A DNA stretch of 64,000 bases from Ailurus styani. Its lineage: Eukaryota; Chordata; Mammalia; Carnivora; Ailuridae. Positions 1 through 12,479 of this stretch are shown piece after piece. The translations under genes were made by a program, and so were the position numbers. The notes beneath the pieces were generated by a model, which saw only the letters and a list, made by a program, of their open reading frames with translations, was not told where the DNA came from and ran no database searches. Location of the stretch: contig LNAC01000747.1 of assembly GCA_002007465.1 (NCBI GenBank), positions 186,925-250,924 of the forward strand. The letters are read 5' to 3'. Position 1 is the stretch's first letter, and each line of letters opens with the position of its first letter.

Positions 1-602
1 TACAGGAGATGAAATACTACAAATTATTACAGTATAAAAATTCATCCATGAACTTCCTGAATATGACTTGGTATAAATGCCATGCCTATCATACCACAGC
101 AGAGTCTCTAAGCATGGCTTAATTATAGGTGTGAGGTGTTAGCCTGCCACAAGTTCACAACAGTTCTGAGCAACCCCAGTCAGATCTCATACAGTATGAA
201 AAGTTTATATAGGAAGCTCTAAAATACAGCATTTGATCAGTGTTAGGTGCTGATGAGTACAAATCCTCAGGACTGGTCATGTGGATAAGACCTATGAGGC
301 TGGATTAGGGATCTGGGAACTTGGAAAGGCATCAGTGTTACTTCCATCTCTATCAACGTTGCTTCCATCTCTGACTTGCTGTGTAAACTTGTGAGTATAA
401 ACCCACTTCACAAGACCTCGGCTGAAATTAAAGCGCTACAGTAGATGATTTTAGAGTCCCTCCAACTTGAAATTCTGTAGCTACAGTACATTGTTAATTT
501 AAATGAGATAACAACTTTAAAATATACCTCTGAATAATGAATTTTTTAAAAAATTTATAACTTCATACATTCTGGTACACGATTAAGTGTCAATGATTCT
601 CT

Positions 603-1184
603 ATTGTTTTGACAAATAACTTTGATAAAATTTGCACATTTTAAGAGTATATAAATTAGATTACTACTGCACAGTGATGTATTAAGTGAGATAATCATTT
701 AGGATGACAGAATTTTTATTTTTTTTATTTATTTTTTATTTTTTTAAGAATTTATTTATTTATTTGACAGAGAGAGACAGATCACAAGTAGGCAGAGAGG
801 CAGGCAGAAGGAGAGGAAGAAGCAGGCTCCCTGCCAAGCAGAGAGCCCGATGCGGGCNTTTTGATAAAATTTGCACATTTTAAGAGTATGTAAATTAGAT
901 TACTACTGCACAGTGATGTGTTAAGTGAGATAATCATTTAGGATGAGAGAATTTTTAGAAATAATATGTTACTTCTCTACAGGTCAAAACAACAATTTCT
1001 GATATTCAGAGAATGGTATCCAAAGTACACACTCAAGGGTAGCTTTATAGTAACAGAATACNGATGACAGAATTTTTAGAAATAATATGTTACTTCTCTA
1101 CAGGTCAAAACAACAATTTTTGATATTCAGAGAATGGTATCCAAAGTACACACTCAAGGGTAGCTTTATAGTAACAGAATACAA
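603..1184 (+). repeat. Double assembly junction with duplicated flanks (N at 858 and 1062)
   Basis: 859-1061 repeats 622-718 (TTTGATAAAATTTGCACATT...) and then runs on into sequence repeated again at 1063-1182 (AGAATTTTTAGAAATAATAT...). The copies differ by a few single-base changes. The SINE at 721-857 is present only before the first N. Confidence 0.85.
721..857 (-). repeat. CAN-SINE, mustelid type, cut by the N at 858
   Basis: Reverse-oriented carnivore tRNA-derived SINE: T-rich tail at the left, then AGATCACAAGTAGGCAGAG and AAGCAGGCTCCCTGCC, stopping at GATGCGGGC right before the N, so the tRNA-like head is missing. The 16-bp GATGACAGAATTTTTA before it (703-718) recurs at 1063-1078 after the second N, as expected for the target-site duplication. 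Confidence 0.9.
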
Positions 1185-1544
1185 ACAGGAAGTTTATAGC
1201 TACATAGTTTCACAAAAGTCTCCATCCTGAAGAGGGGGAAAAAAAAATAAGATTGATATTGATCCACTACCTTTTAGGTGAGATTCTCTGAACTAGTTTT
1301 ATGACTCAGACTGGTGTGTTTCCACCGAAGCCGAAGAGGAAAAAAGATCATACAGTTCTGGGATTCCTTTTACTAAAAGCATTCCCAGTTTTAAACGCTG
1401 GATTCCCATTAGCAACCCCAAACAGGAAAGAGCAAGACTGAAAAGCTCAAAGCATGCAGTGTGTAAAACAAAACCGATAGAGAGTTTGTTTGGAACACTA
1501 TAGGGTAGGTACTATTTTTTAAAAAAACTCAAGCAGCTATTCCA

Positions 1545-1700
1545 TGAAACAGAAAGAATTTGAATTCTGACACAGGTCTACTGGTTGTGAGAGAGGTTGG
1601 CAAGTTTTTAACCCTTTTGACCATCAGTTTCATCATCTTTACAATGGGAAGAATAGCACATATTATTTGGAAAGGTCTGGGGTGAATTTTTTTAAAAGCA
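1545..1700 (+). repeat. MIR SINE relic
   Basis: GAGAGGTTGGCAAGTTTTTA and CATCAGTTTCATCATCTTTA then CAATGGGAAGAATAG match the MIR core in order. Confidence 0.65.
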
Positions 1701-3356
1701 CTGCAGTGCCTACATTATATTTTGTGGGTTTTCTAGTTGTATTTAGGATTAGTATCTTATAGGGGATTTCAAAGTACTGAAAAAGAGAGAGAGCAGGAAA
1801 CTCTCTTAAATCTGCAATGGTAAGTTTATACAACACTCAGGTTTGTTACCACTGCCAACCTTTTCTCCATTGGGAGGAGCTACCTTTAACAGTTTCCTCT
1901 GACTTGGGGGCCAGGCCATGGTTACTCCCCGCCTATGACACAGACATACATGCACCAGTGCACAAACTTACACTTGAATTTACTTCCAAAGGTACAACCT
2001 AGCTTGAAGTCACCTTGTACCACTGGCTCTCTGACTGGAGTTCGCGATTCTCCTTGCCATACTCACAGGCAAACTCTTAGCGACCTGGACACATCCCACT
2101 GTGTGTCTTCTGCAAAACAATTCCCTCAGAGATGTCTCCTACTTCTTGACCAAGAGTGAAAGGTTGGAAATAATGAGATTGCTATTGCAAGAACCTGTGT
2201 TAGAAGAGTTAATATTGTAACAATTGCCATTATTTCTCTGCCTGAGTGAGGTCAAGAGAATATTCTGATGTGAGGAAAAAGCCATCACTGATCCTGAGAA
2301 CTGGTCACCCAGCAGATGAAAGGATGAAAGGCAAGCACATAGAGAAATAGAGCATTTGTGTCCTTATTTGTTCCCTTTCAACCAGTCAATAGCCAACTCT
2401 GTTCAACAGCTGAAGTTATCCCGCACAGGGGGTGGCAAGAATATATTTATTTTATTTTAGAGTCAGGCAAAGGCTGGATATAAAAAATTTCATGAGAGAA
2501 ATCTTTAAAATATGGTTCTTTAAAAACTGTGAGCAAAAGCAACATTTGTTACCTTTGGTCTCATATCAAATTTATTTTATAAACCTTTGTGAAACACTGT
2601 GTCATGGCAATAGAAACTGTCTTGACTCTATGTTGATACAACTGTTTCTGGGTCTCTTTTTCTCTGCACATAAACCTAATTTTGGCTTCTGTAGCTTATG
2701 AGTTTTCATTTCCTGCTATTATATGCCTCACTTACTCAATAATCAGACTGTAGAAGCTTTTAACAGAGTCTACAATGACTGTTGTTAGTGATGACATGAA
2801 TCAAGGAAAAGGTGTGGAAGCTCAGGAAAGAGAACAGAGTGAAAAGTTAAAGTAGGCACAGCCCTTTAAAATTGCTCTGCCTTTATTAACTGAAAATGTA
2901 GCAATTCAAATGCACCTTTAATGAATCCTTAATGTTACTCTATTTTTCATTACATAGTTCTCTCCTGGGGCTAATTCCAGAATGTGTTCCTTGAGACTCA
3001 CATGGTGACTCCAGACGGGTATATTTTGTAGAGGCAGAATACAAAGGGAAAAAAGTCCTTTTGTGTTTCTACAGTGGGTTTCTGATGGGTTCTCTGATGT
3101 GAGAGAAAGCAATTACCTATGTGTAAAGGACAATAGCTTATTAATAATTATTTCCTTATATTTTAATTTTAGTATAATATTAATATGTAAATGAAAACAG
3201 TATAACTCCAGCTAACCAAGATAAGGGAAAAGAAGGAATAGCACATCTCTCAATTTACCATGACTGTAAGAACCAGCCCAAATACAGTTTTCTGAAAATC
3301 AGTTTGGGTTCTAAAATAAAACGAGTATACTCTGCCTTTATTTCCTCTTAATGTGA

Positions 3357-3475
3357 AAGACTGTGATATAATCAAAAGAGTATGGGCTTTGGCCTTTAAA
3401 ATACCCTAGTTCAGATCCCAGCCCCACTACCTTTTGGCCATGAATCACTTGGGAGAAATCACAAAAACTTTATGA
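3357..3475 (+). repeat. MIR SINE relic
   Basis: GAGTATGGGCTTTGGCCTTT, TTCAGATCCCAGCCCCACTA and GGAGAAATCACAAAAACTTT follow the 5' and core parts of MIR. Confidence 0.6.
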
Positions 3476-3564
3476 TTATCAATATTGAATGGTATGGGAA
3501 TGAGTTTATCACATCTAATTTTTACGAAAGTCTGTGGTAAAATGTTTAACCCAAGACATATTAA

Positions 3565-3646
3565 TTTTTCTTCTCTCTTCCTTCTCTTCCTTCCCCCTTC
3601 CCATCCTTCTCCTGCTTTTCCTCCTTCTTCCTTTTTTCCCCTCTTT
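3565..3646 (+). repeat. Polypyrimidine tract
   Basis: About 80 nt almost wholly C/T (runs such as CTTCTCTCTTCCTTCTCTTC and CCCCCTTCCCATCCTTC). No gene is attached; such tracts can form triplex DNA. Confidence 0.85.
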
Positions 3647-4551
3647 GAAGTGAGCTGCATATGTTAAAATACATCTTATTCCACAAACATGTCATTTGAC
3701 ACAGGGCAAAGTACTAAACTTTTCTCACTCTCTTTTTCCTTCACCTATGAAACTTCTATTAAGAACCTTTATGTGTTACATCAAATATAATATATGGGAA
3801 AGTCTCCTGGTATAAGTGTCAAAAATTAGATTTCTTTCCTTCATTTGTTAGGTTTTCTTGAAACTTAGTGATTTTAGAAAACCATTGTGTTTATATATTT
3901 TTTACTATGCCTACTTCTTTGATTTACTGATTGAGAAATTTGGGATAGTACATGAACTTAGAGTATGAAGGAACATTTCAAAACTTTATTCAAAAATACC
4001 TAATATCCAAGCACTGTTCTCCACACCAGAAACATAAAAATGAACAACATGGACCAAACCCATGCATTATATAGTAGCATTTTAAAGGGAAGAGGCAAAC
4101 AAAACAAGACAAAACACAAAAGATGTGATAAAGAAGTTTCTGGCTAAGAACAAATTTAGGTAGTCTAGAGATTTTTTAAAACATCATTAAAACTGAGAAC
4201 TAGAAATTAATTTAACCTCATAAAAATTTCACTATATCTATTAGCCCTTTTTGAAGAATTTTATGTCCCCATCTTAACCAATCTCTTTTTATTTTCCTGG
4301 TTTTCAGAAACAGCTCTCAAGTTTCAAAAAATGTTGATTTCAGTTAGTGCCTTCATTCAACAAATAAATAGATCTAATGCTGTTTAGGACTCTGGTTAGA
4401 TTCTTAATGTCTAAGTGAACCTATTACACACCTGCTCACCAGGGCTAAGATTCTCTCGGAAACACAATTAATCAAATATGAGGCTGATTTTTCCTAGAAA
4501 GGACAGTGAAGTAAGTAATGCTTTCACTTTCTTCCCAAATCCAACAGGAAC

Positions 4552-4590
4552 TTGGGAAATCAATTATTTTGGGAAATCAATTATTTTGGG
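4552..4590 (+). repeat. Two-copy 17-bp tandem duplication
   Basis: GGGAAATCAATTATTTT occurs twice in a row, followed by a third partial start (GGGAATTC). Confidence 0.9.
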
Positions 4591-4710
4591 AATTCTTGCA
4601 ACATACCAAACCACCACATTTTATATACTTTTTAAAATAGTTAACTACCCTCAATGTTATTCTTCCCAGTCACCTATTTTCTCCTATGATTTCTTCTTCA
4701 AATCCTTCTA

Positions 4711-4741
4711 TTTTTTTTAAAGATTTATTTATTTATTTTAC

Positions 4742-4789
<48 letters not shown>

Positions 4790-4940
4790 CAGGTGAGGGG
4801 GAAAGGAAGAGAGAGAATCCAAGTAGACTCCATGCTGAGCACAGAGCCCCACACAGAGCTGGATCCTATCACCCTGAGATCATGACCTGAGCCAAAATCA
4901 AGAGACAGCCACTTAACCAACTGTGCCGCCCAGGCACCCC
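4711..4940 (-). repeat. CAN-SINE with expanded GA tract
   Basis: Reverse SINE: T-rich tail, AAGATTTATTTATTTATTTT, a long (GA)n at 4742-4788, then TGAGATCATGACCTGAGCC and a head ending GCCCAGGCACCCC. It is flanked by AAATCCTTCTATT and AAACCCTTCTATT, a slightly decayed target-site duplication. Confidence 0.9.
4742..4788 (+). repeat. (GA)n microsatellite
   Basis: Near-perfect GA run within the SINE at 4711-4940, expanded from the normal short GA-rich part of the element. Confidence 0.95.
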
Positions 4941-5044
4941 AAACCCTTCTATTCTAATGTCTGGAACAATTATTTCTTTACTTATTTTGTGCTAAATAAA
5001 AATGAGCTTTAAATAACTACCCACTGTTCTGAAAATAATTTCCA

Positions 5045-5260
5045 CTGGTGCCCCTGAGTGGCTCAGTCCCTAAGCATCTGCCTTTGGCTTGAGTCATGAT
5101 CCTGTGTCCTGGGATCGAACCCTGCATTGGGCTCCCTGCTCAGTGGGAAACCCTGCTTCTCCCTCTCCCCCTGCTTGTGTTCCCTGTCTCACAGTGTCTC
5201 CCTCTGTCAAATAAATAAATAAAATCTTAAAAAAATGAAAAAAAAAAGAAAGAAAAAGAA
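5045..5260 (+). repeat. CAN-SINE (older subtype)
   Basis: Head GGTGCCCCTGAGTGGCTCAG, body with GGCTCCCTGCTCAGTGGG, tail CAAATAAATAAATAAAATC followed by an A-rich run. Flanked by AATAATTTCCAC on both sides. Confidence 0.9.
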
Positions 5261-6974
5261 ATAATTTCCACCAATTTTCCCATTCTGAATCCTTGCTGCT
5301 CACATGAGGAAACCTAGTCCTGTCCTATGGATGTGATTCATTCTTCACACCTATCAGGAAGTTGGGAGTCCAAGTCTTTTTCAGATTTTTCGTGCATATT
5401 TCAGAATTTTGCCCCTCTATCATGTGAATCTCATGTTAACCTGTTCTAACCTACTCTGTTCTCCATTCTTATTCCCAGGGAAATGCCACTTTTATGATTT
5501 GACTTCTCGAAGGTCTTGACAATGTAAACCACTTTCTCCTAAAAATGCTTCCCTTACTTACATCCCCTGATTTTCCACCATCTTTATGACTATGGCTGTT
5601 CAGGTTGTCATTTCCTTTGATTCTGTTCATCCCTTGAAATACTCATCGGTCCAGGCCAGAGATACGAGCATGCTTCTTGACTTCTCCATCTCTGTCACCA
5701 CCAGCTTGTGTTGGTCTTTTAAATCTGACCCTAGATATGCATAGATGATGCTTGCATATACATTATGTTTTATTTCTGTAAATTTCAGAATATGATTAAG
5801 CCAAAGTAGATAGCATCCATGATCCTTTTACTTTTTTGTTTCTTTGTTTAGTAACCTAGATAGGTCTTCAATATAATCTATAAAATGAGATTTGGCAATA
5901 ATAATAACAACTGGATATTAGAATGGTTGGTATACCTAATGATGTAGATATGTGCGCACCTTGGGAAATACGATCTGGTTGTCCCCTAGGAGATCTCACA
6001 ATCTGGCCTCGCTTTAAGTGGCCATAAGTCAGTATCTGGCTCTTTGCCTGCAGGCTCTGACACTTAACTTTGTAGCATGCTCTCATCTCTCACACATTCG
6101 AGTTACTTAAGTTGAACTTAAGTTCAATTTGCCTTCTGCAGTCAAGATTCCTACTTCCTTGTTCCATGGTTGTAGCTTCACAAAGACTAGAACACATGAT
6201 TCAACAATAGCAGTGCATTTATTTGCTCCATGAATAAAGCTAGGAAGTGGAACCTGACTAGAATTAGGTACTCAAACTCTAGGCATGGTCTCAGAGGCTC
6301 TAGCTAACATACCTTCATTCATTTATCTTCTTCACCCTGGGCCTGTTTCATTCAAAGGACCTGAATGATCCAAATCCATGGGCTAACATTCCTCCTTTTC
6401 CAGGACACTGTATAACTGAAAATGCCAATATTGGCTGTTCTGACACTTATTTATCATTTGTCTATAGCATTTCTCTAAATCGTGGCTGTCACCTCCATTC
6501 TGACAGACACTTTCTTTGGTTAGCCACATTAAAACATTAGGTCAGGTTGCAATGAAGTCTTTCTGGCCTGCAGTTTATTCTGCTTTCTAAGGTGATCTGC
6601 ATAGGTTTTCTTTAATTCAAGTGAGATGAGAGGAACCTACATATCACTTAATCCTAAATTCTTTGGGATTCATTAGTGTTATTCTCATATAATAAAAAGA
6701 AAATCATGTACACAGAATTCCTTATCCTTGACAAAATGCTTTTCATTTCTTTTTCCATTTTATTTTATCATGATAACTAAGCTCCTTGGTCCAGAGTGGT
6801 AAATCTTCTTATTTTACAAATGAGCCAATAAAAACATTAGAATAAACCTGGAAATTGAACTTCTTGCTACCGAGTTCAGTAGATAAAGCAGAGGATTCTG
6901 GCCAACAAATTTGGATTGGGCTGTCTTTGGCTATTTCCATTCATTAAACATGATTATAACCAAATTCTCACCTG

Positions 6975-7270
6975 GTTTAATGCCACCCTTATAATAAATA
7001 TAATAATATATAACTATATATTATTATTATTATTATTATAAACCTGGTATAATATAGATAATATAATTATATTATTATATAATATTGGTATATGGTATTA
7101 TTATATTATATATTATATTATATAATATATTATTATTATATACCTGGTATAATATATATGATTATATATTTCTATAATATGTATAATTATATATATATCA
7201 GGTATATTTATACTGGTATAATTATATAATAATATACATATTAATATAGTATACATACATATATATATAC
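6975..7270. repeat. AT-rich block with repeated CCTGGTATAATATA units
   Basis: About 300 nt of nearly pure A/T, rich in TATA and ATT runs. ACCTGGTATAATATA occurs at about 7042 and 7142, with related pieces near 6970 and 7199, so the block looks like a degenerate tandem array of roughly 100-bp units. Confidence 0.8.
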
Positions 7271-7638
7271 ATGTCAGAATATTTATATCCATGATTGACC
7301 TATTTTATTTCCTCAAAACACTTTTCCCTCTTTATATTGCCTTTGATAGGGAGAGAAAGAGCATATGAAGGCCAATGGGTGAGGCATTGCTATTGTCAAG
7401 AGCATCAATCCTAATCCTTCTTCTACTAAGAGCTGTGGATGTAAGTTTCACTTGTTGCCATCTTCCTTATTACTTCTTTTTTTCCTTATCCATAGTGGAA
7501 TTTTAGTCATCAGATATAATGACTTAGTTTTTTGATATAGCCACCCATCTTTTTCTTTTCCTCTCACTTTTTCAACTAATCAATTAGTCTAGTTATGGCT
7601 ACAGTAGCTAGGTATATTCTTCTTTCTGTCCTATATAA

Positions 7639-8129
7639 AAGATTAATGGAATATCTTTATTCTATACACTGGTAAAATTTTGGGGCATATCTTCCATATT
7701 AGTAAAAAATATATTACTAAGTATAGTACAATTGCATTATGAAAAATAATAAGTATTTTAATATATTTCCCTACTCCTCACTTCTTATTGATCAATAACA
7801 TAATTAGATATTTATAAATGAAGTCTCCTATAACGGTTAGTATATATTAGCATCAGCAAACTGAAGTGTGTACATACATAAAANAAGATTAATGGAATAT
7901 CTTTATTCTATACACTGGTAAAATTTTGGGGCATATCTTCCATATTAGTAAAAAATATATTACTAAGTATAGTACAATTGCATTATGAAAAATAATAAGT
8001 ATTTTAATATATTTCCCTACTCCTCACTTCTTATTGATCAATAACATAATTAGATATTTATAAATGAAGTCTCCTATAACGGTTAGTATATATTAGCATC
8101 AGCAAACTGAAGTGTGTACATACATAAAA
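7639..8129 (+). repeat. 245-bp direct duplication flanking a single N (assembly junction)
   Basis: 7639-7883 and 7885-8129 appear identical base for base (AAGATTAATGGAATATC... to ...TACATACATAAAA) and are separated only by the N at 7884. This is what two overlapping contig ends look like when placed side by side without merging. Confidence 0.92.
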
Positions 8130-8501
8130 CTCAGTTCAGTTTGAAAGTTCCTTCTTAAAAATGAACGATGGCAAGTTTGTGTTCACATTATGGTATGGTG
8201 AGATGGATGATAATGGTAAGTTCAGGTGTAAATACAAATGTGTTATTAATACATGTAGACACACTGCAACTTAAACTGACAAAAGTCAGATAGACGTTAC
8301 TCAGGGTAATTAAAATGAGACCATTAAGTAGCTATCTGAACAAAAATGGAGAATTTTATGCTTAGATTCATAATTATTCTTGGCTTTTATATGTACTGCC
8401 TTCAAAACAGTTTGAGCAGTTAAGTGGCTTTATCAATATAAGAGATTGGATTCTCAGAAATTATATCATTACTTAGTAAAAGTTTCTAAAGTAACAGGAC
8501 A

Positions 8502-8697
8502 GGGTGCCTGGGTGGCTCAGTGGGTTAAAGCCTCTGCCTTCGGCTCAGGTCATGATCTCAGGGTCCTGGGATTGAGGCCCGCATCAGGCTCTCTGCTCCG
8601 CAGGGAGCCTGCTTCCTCCTCTCTCTCTGCCTGCCTCTCTGCCTACTTGTAATCTCTCTTTGTGTCAAATAAATAAATAAAATCTTAAAAAAAAAAA
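8502..8697 (+). repeat. CAN-SINE, mustelid type
   Basis: Head GGGTGCCTGGGTGGCTCAG then TGGGTTAAAGCCTCTGCC, the CTGCCTGCCTCTCTGCC signature and an AAATAAATAAAATC tail. AAAGTAACAG(G/A)ACA flanks it on both sides as the target-site duplication, so it is a fairly young insertion. Confidence 0.95.
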
Positions 8698-8814
8698 TAA
8701 AGTAACAGAACAGAAATTTTACTTCATCTAGTTTTTAATTGATGTAATTATAACATTGATGAATTTATTTTTATGTATTTGTGTATCAATGTCCAACTTT
8801 TGAGAATCTTAAAA

Positions 8815-10545
8815 GGTAATTACAATTTCATTTACAATAGATCAAAAAGAATAAAACACTTAGAAATAAATTTAACAAATGAAGTGCAAAACTTATACTA
8901 TGTAAGCTACAAAACATTGTTGAAAGAAATTAAAGAAGACTTGCATAAATGGGAAAGCATCCCGTATTCATAAAACAGAAAATACCACATTCTTAAAATG
9001 GCAATACTCCCTGAATTGACCTATAGATTCAAGGAAATTGCTCTCAGACTCCTAGCTAATTCCTTTTAGAAATTGAAAAATTGATTCTAAAATTCATATC
9101 CAGTTACAAGAGACGTGAAATAGCCAAAACAATGCTGAGAAAGGAACACACTCTCTAATTCCAAAACTACTACAAAGCAATGATAATCAAGACAGTGTGG
9201 TAATAGTATAAAAATAAACATATATCTCAATGGAAAGGAACTAAGAGTCAAGAAATAAATCCATGCATACATCTATGATCAGCTGATATTTGACAACGGT
9301 GCTGAGACCTTTCAATAGAGAAAGATTGTCTTTTCACCAAACCATGTAGAGGCAACTGGATCACCCCTTGTAAAAGAGTGAAGTTGAACCCTTACCCCAT
9401 TGCATATTCAAAAATTAAATCAAAATAGATCAAAGACCTAAATATGAAAGCTAAAATTAGAAAACTTTCACAAGAAAACCTTTGGCTAAGTATTGATGAA
9501 ATTGACAAAGCATTCTTAGATATGACAGTAAAAACATAAGTAACAAAAGAAAAATAGATTAAATTGGACTTCATCAAAATTAAAAAACTTCTGTGTTTCA
9601 CCATGAAGAATCCAGAGAGCGAGACAACATTGCAGCTCATATACATGATAAAAGATTTGCATCAACGATATATAAAGAACTCTTAAAATTTAATAATAAA
9701 ATACAAATAATCCAATGAAGAATGGGCAAAGGATCAGAATAGATATTCTCTAAGAAAATCACACAAATGGCCAATAAATACATGAAAAGATGCTCAACAC
9801 CATTAGTTATCAGGGAAATGCAAAACAAAACCACAGGAGACACCACTTCACACCCGTTAGGATAGCTAGAATGAAACACTCAGAGAAAAAGTGTTGGTGA
9901 GTATGTGGAGAAATTGGGATTCTCATACACTTCTCATAGGGATGTATAATGGGGCAGCAGCTGAGGAAAACAGTCTGACAATTCCTTAAACGATCCTACA
10001 CAGAGTTACCATATAACCAGTCATTCTACTCCTAGGTATTTGCCCAAAAGAAATGAAAACATATGTCTACACAAAACCTTGAATCTGAAAGTTTACAGCA
10101 GCATTATTCATAAGAGCCAAAAGGTGAAAACAAACCAAATGCCCATGGATAAACAAAGTATGGTGTATATATATACTGCGAATTTTTACTTGGCCATACT
10201 GAAGTGCTGATAGATGTTACAACATGGATCAACCTTGAAAACATGCCAACTGAAAGAAGTCACAAAATACCACATATATAATCCAATTCATATGAAAATC
10301 CAGACTAGGATATCTATAGGGACAGAGAGGAGATTGGTGGTTGTTTAGGGCTGGAGGGGAGTGAAATGGGAACATAAGATGGTGATGGTTAAAGGATACA
10401 GGTTTTCTTTTTGAGGTGTTGAAAACATTTTCAGCTTGACTATGGTAATGTTTGCACATATCTGTGAATACACTAAAAACCTTTGAATTTTACACTTTAA
10501 ATGAGTGAACTGCATGATGGATTATATTTCAATGAACTATTCAAA
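8815..10545 (+). mobile_element. L1 LINE 3' fragment (end of ORF2 and 3' UTR), dead
   Basis: The first part translates, without a full frame, into the ORF2 C-terminal region (SKRIKHLEINLTNE, then YKTLLKEIKEDLHKWES). After many frame breaks comes the typical end: ACTCCTAGGTATTTGCCC, CAGCAGCATTATTCATAAGA, AAATGCCCATGGATAAACAA. It lacks the first part of ORF2, all of ORF1 and the promoter, and cannot move. Confidence 0.9.
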
Positions 10546-10930
10546 AAATAATTATTCTTCAGATGACTAAGAATGGCTAGAAAATTCATTATGATTGAAT
10601 ATAAAACATATTCATCTTTTTTAAAAGATAAAATATAAAACTAATTATAAGTATATTGACTTGTTTTGCTTTAGAAAATTGATTGCCCATTTATCATCGG
10701 CAGATTGAAGGTTAGGCTATTTAAAGGCTTTAAGCAACATCTTAAAAATCTTTATTTACAAAATTGAAAGGGCTCATTTTTCTTTAACGTTGTAGTACAT
10801 TCAAGGATTTCCGCATCTTTCCTTCTCTACTTGAAGAGAACTTTGTTATGACAAACTCCTATATGAAATTCTAAAGACCAACTTCGGAACAACTGTTTCT
10901 CATCTTCAGGAATTGACATAGACATCTCTT

Positions 10931-11130
10931 TTTTTTATATAAAGATTTTATTTATTTATTTGACACAGAGAGAGAGATTACAAGTAAGCAGAGAGGCAGG
11001 CGGAAAGAGAGGAGGAAGCAGGCTCCCGGCCGAGCAGGGAGCCTGATGTGGGCCTCGATCCCAGGACCCTGAGATCATGACCTGAGCCGAAGGCAGAGGC
11101 TTTAACCCACTGAGCCACCCAGGCGCCCCA
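10931..11130 (-). repeat. CAN-SINE, mustelid type, with perfect 16-bp target-site duplication
   Basis: Reverse SINE ending in GAGCCACCCAGGCGCCCC. GACATAGACATCTCTT occurs directly before (10915-10930) and directly after (11131-11146) without mismatch, so the insertion is young. Confidence 0.95.
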
Positions 11131-11468
11131 GACATAGACATCTCTTGTTTTCCCTACCCAAAGTGGATTAGGAGCCCCTCCTAGGTGCTCCCTTGGGGAA
11201 ATCATACTTATTGCACTGAATTATTATCTTCAGAAAATTTACCTTTTTTTAGTTCAGTGACTTTTTATTTTATTATTTTATTCTCAGCCTGTATCATAAT
11301 GCTTATCACAAAATGTGTGCTCAATCAATGCTTGTGAATGAGGGAATAATTGTTGCAAAAGACAGCCTATCAGGTGGCTGGATAAAAATATAAAGATGTT
11401 AATTGATCAATGTATCATCAATTAAATACATTTATTCTAGGCATAACATCAAAAAGTGTTTCTTTTTG

Positions 11469-11670
11469 GGGTGCCTGGGTGGTTCAGTCGGTTAAGTGTC
11501 TGCCTTCAGCTCAGGTCGTGATCCCAGGGTCCTGGGGTGGAGCCCCTTGTCAGGATCCTTGCTCAGCGGGGAGCCTGCTTCTCCCTCTCCCTTTGCCCCT
11601 CCCCACCTCTGTGTGTGAGCATACTTTCTCTCTCAAATAAATAAAATATTTAATAAAAAATGTTTTTGAC
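11469..11670 (+). repeat. CAN-SINE, general caniform subtype
   Basis: Head GGGTGCCTGGGTGGTTCAG then TCGGTTAAGTGTCTGCC; body with GCTTCTCCCTCTCCCTTTGC and TCAAATAAATAAAATA tail. It lacks the CTGCCTGCCTCTCTGCC signature, so it belongs to a different and probably older subfamily than its neighbours. Flanked by imperfect AGTGTTTCTTTTT / AGTGTGTCTTTCT. Confidence 0.92.
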
Positions 11671-12479
11671 AGTGTGTCTTTCTGTATTTCCTATTACATT
11701 TCTACCTCAGAGAAAACTAAAATACATACCTCATTTAAAAAAATATTTAAAAAAATAGTGTGTTTTTAATGGTTTGATGGAGGACGAACAAAAAGAAGTC
11801 CAGTCCACAAACACTGACTGCCAACCACGAACTATATGGCAAACAATATCATTTCTAATCTCTTACAATGCAAAACATAAGTGAAAGCTTCCGGTCTTGA
11901 CTTTATGAGCTCCTCTAAAAAGTATAGTTCATCTTTTTATCCCTGTGTTTACCCCAGGGCCACATTTCTAGCTGGACATGGTGGGGGGTGGGAGGGAATG
12001 ATAGAAAGTGAAAGCAAAATTAAAGATCTAGATCATCTGATGAATTCAATTACGATTTCTAACTTGATGCTTTGTAAAGTGGTAACTCTGAATTGTATAG
12101 ACAGAAGAATTCCAGTTGTTTCCATTGGCTCAGCAATTCAGGTAATTGCCATATTTCCATGAGAGAATCAAAATATTGTGATGTTATTATAATAACTTGG
12201 CCAAAATTCTAGTCCCTATTTTTGTAGGTATTAGTGACAATTTTCTTTTCTAATGCAAACCTCATAAATGATTTTAATTAGCATGGGAATTTTATGCCAC
12301 ACTCTTATCATTCAGTCACTTATGTGTGTGTGTGTGCACTAAATTTCTTTGTTTATGGTTCATATATATTCTCATGTAGTTATAATTTCATTATTCTAGT
12401 TTTATTGTTTACATCAATGTGTTATATTACTTTTATACCCAAATTATTATTATTGTTGTTATTATAATTTTGTTGTGCC

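Noticed and set aside
1..2000. First exon of POSTN, the expected downstream neighbour
   Set aside because: No signal-peptide-like minus-strand frame next to a donor site was found; in human the gap between the genes is larger than this flank.
8446..8652. Recurring short peptides of the type GAWVAQWVKASAFGSGHDLRV found in several places
   Set aside because: These are translations of CAN-SINE copies, not genes.
8773..8973. Reverse-transcriptase-like short frame
   Set aside because: A remnant of L1 ORF2 in a truncated, frame-broken element; not an active gene.
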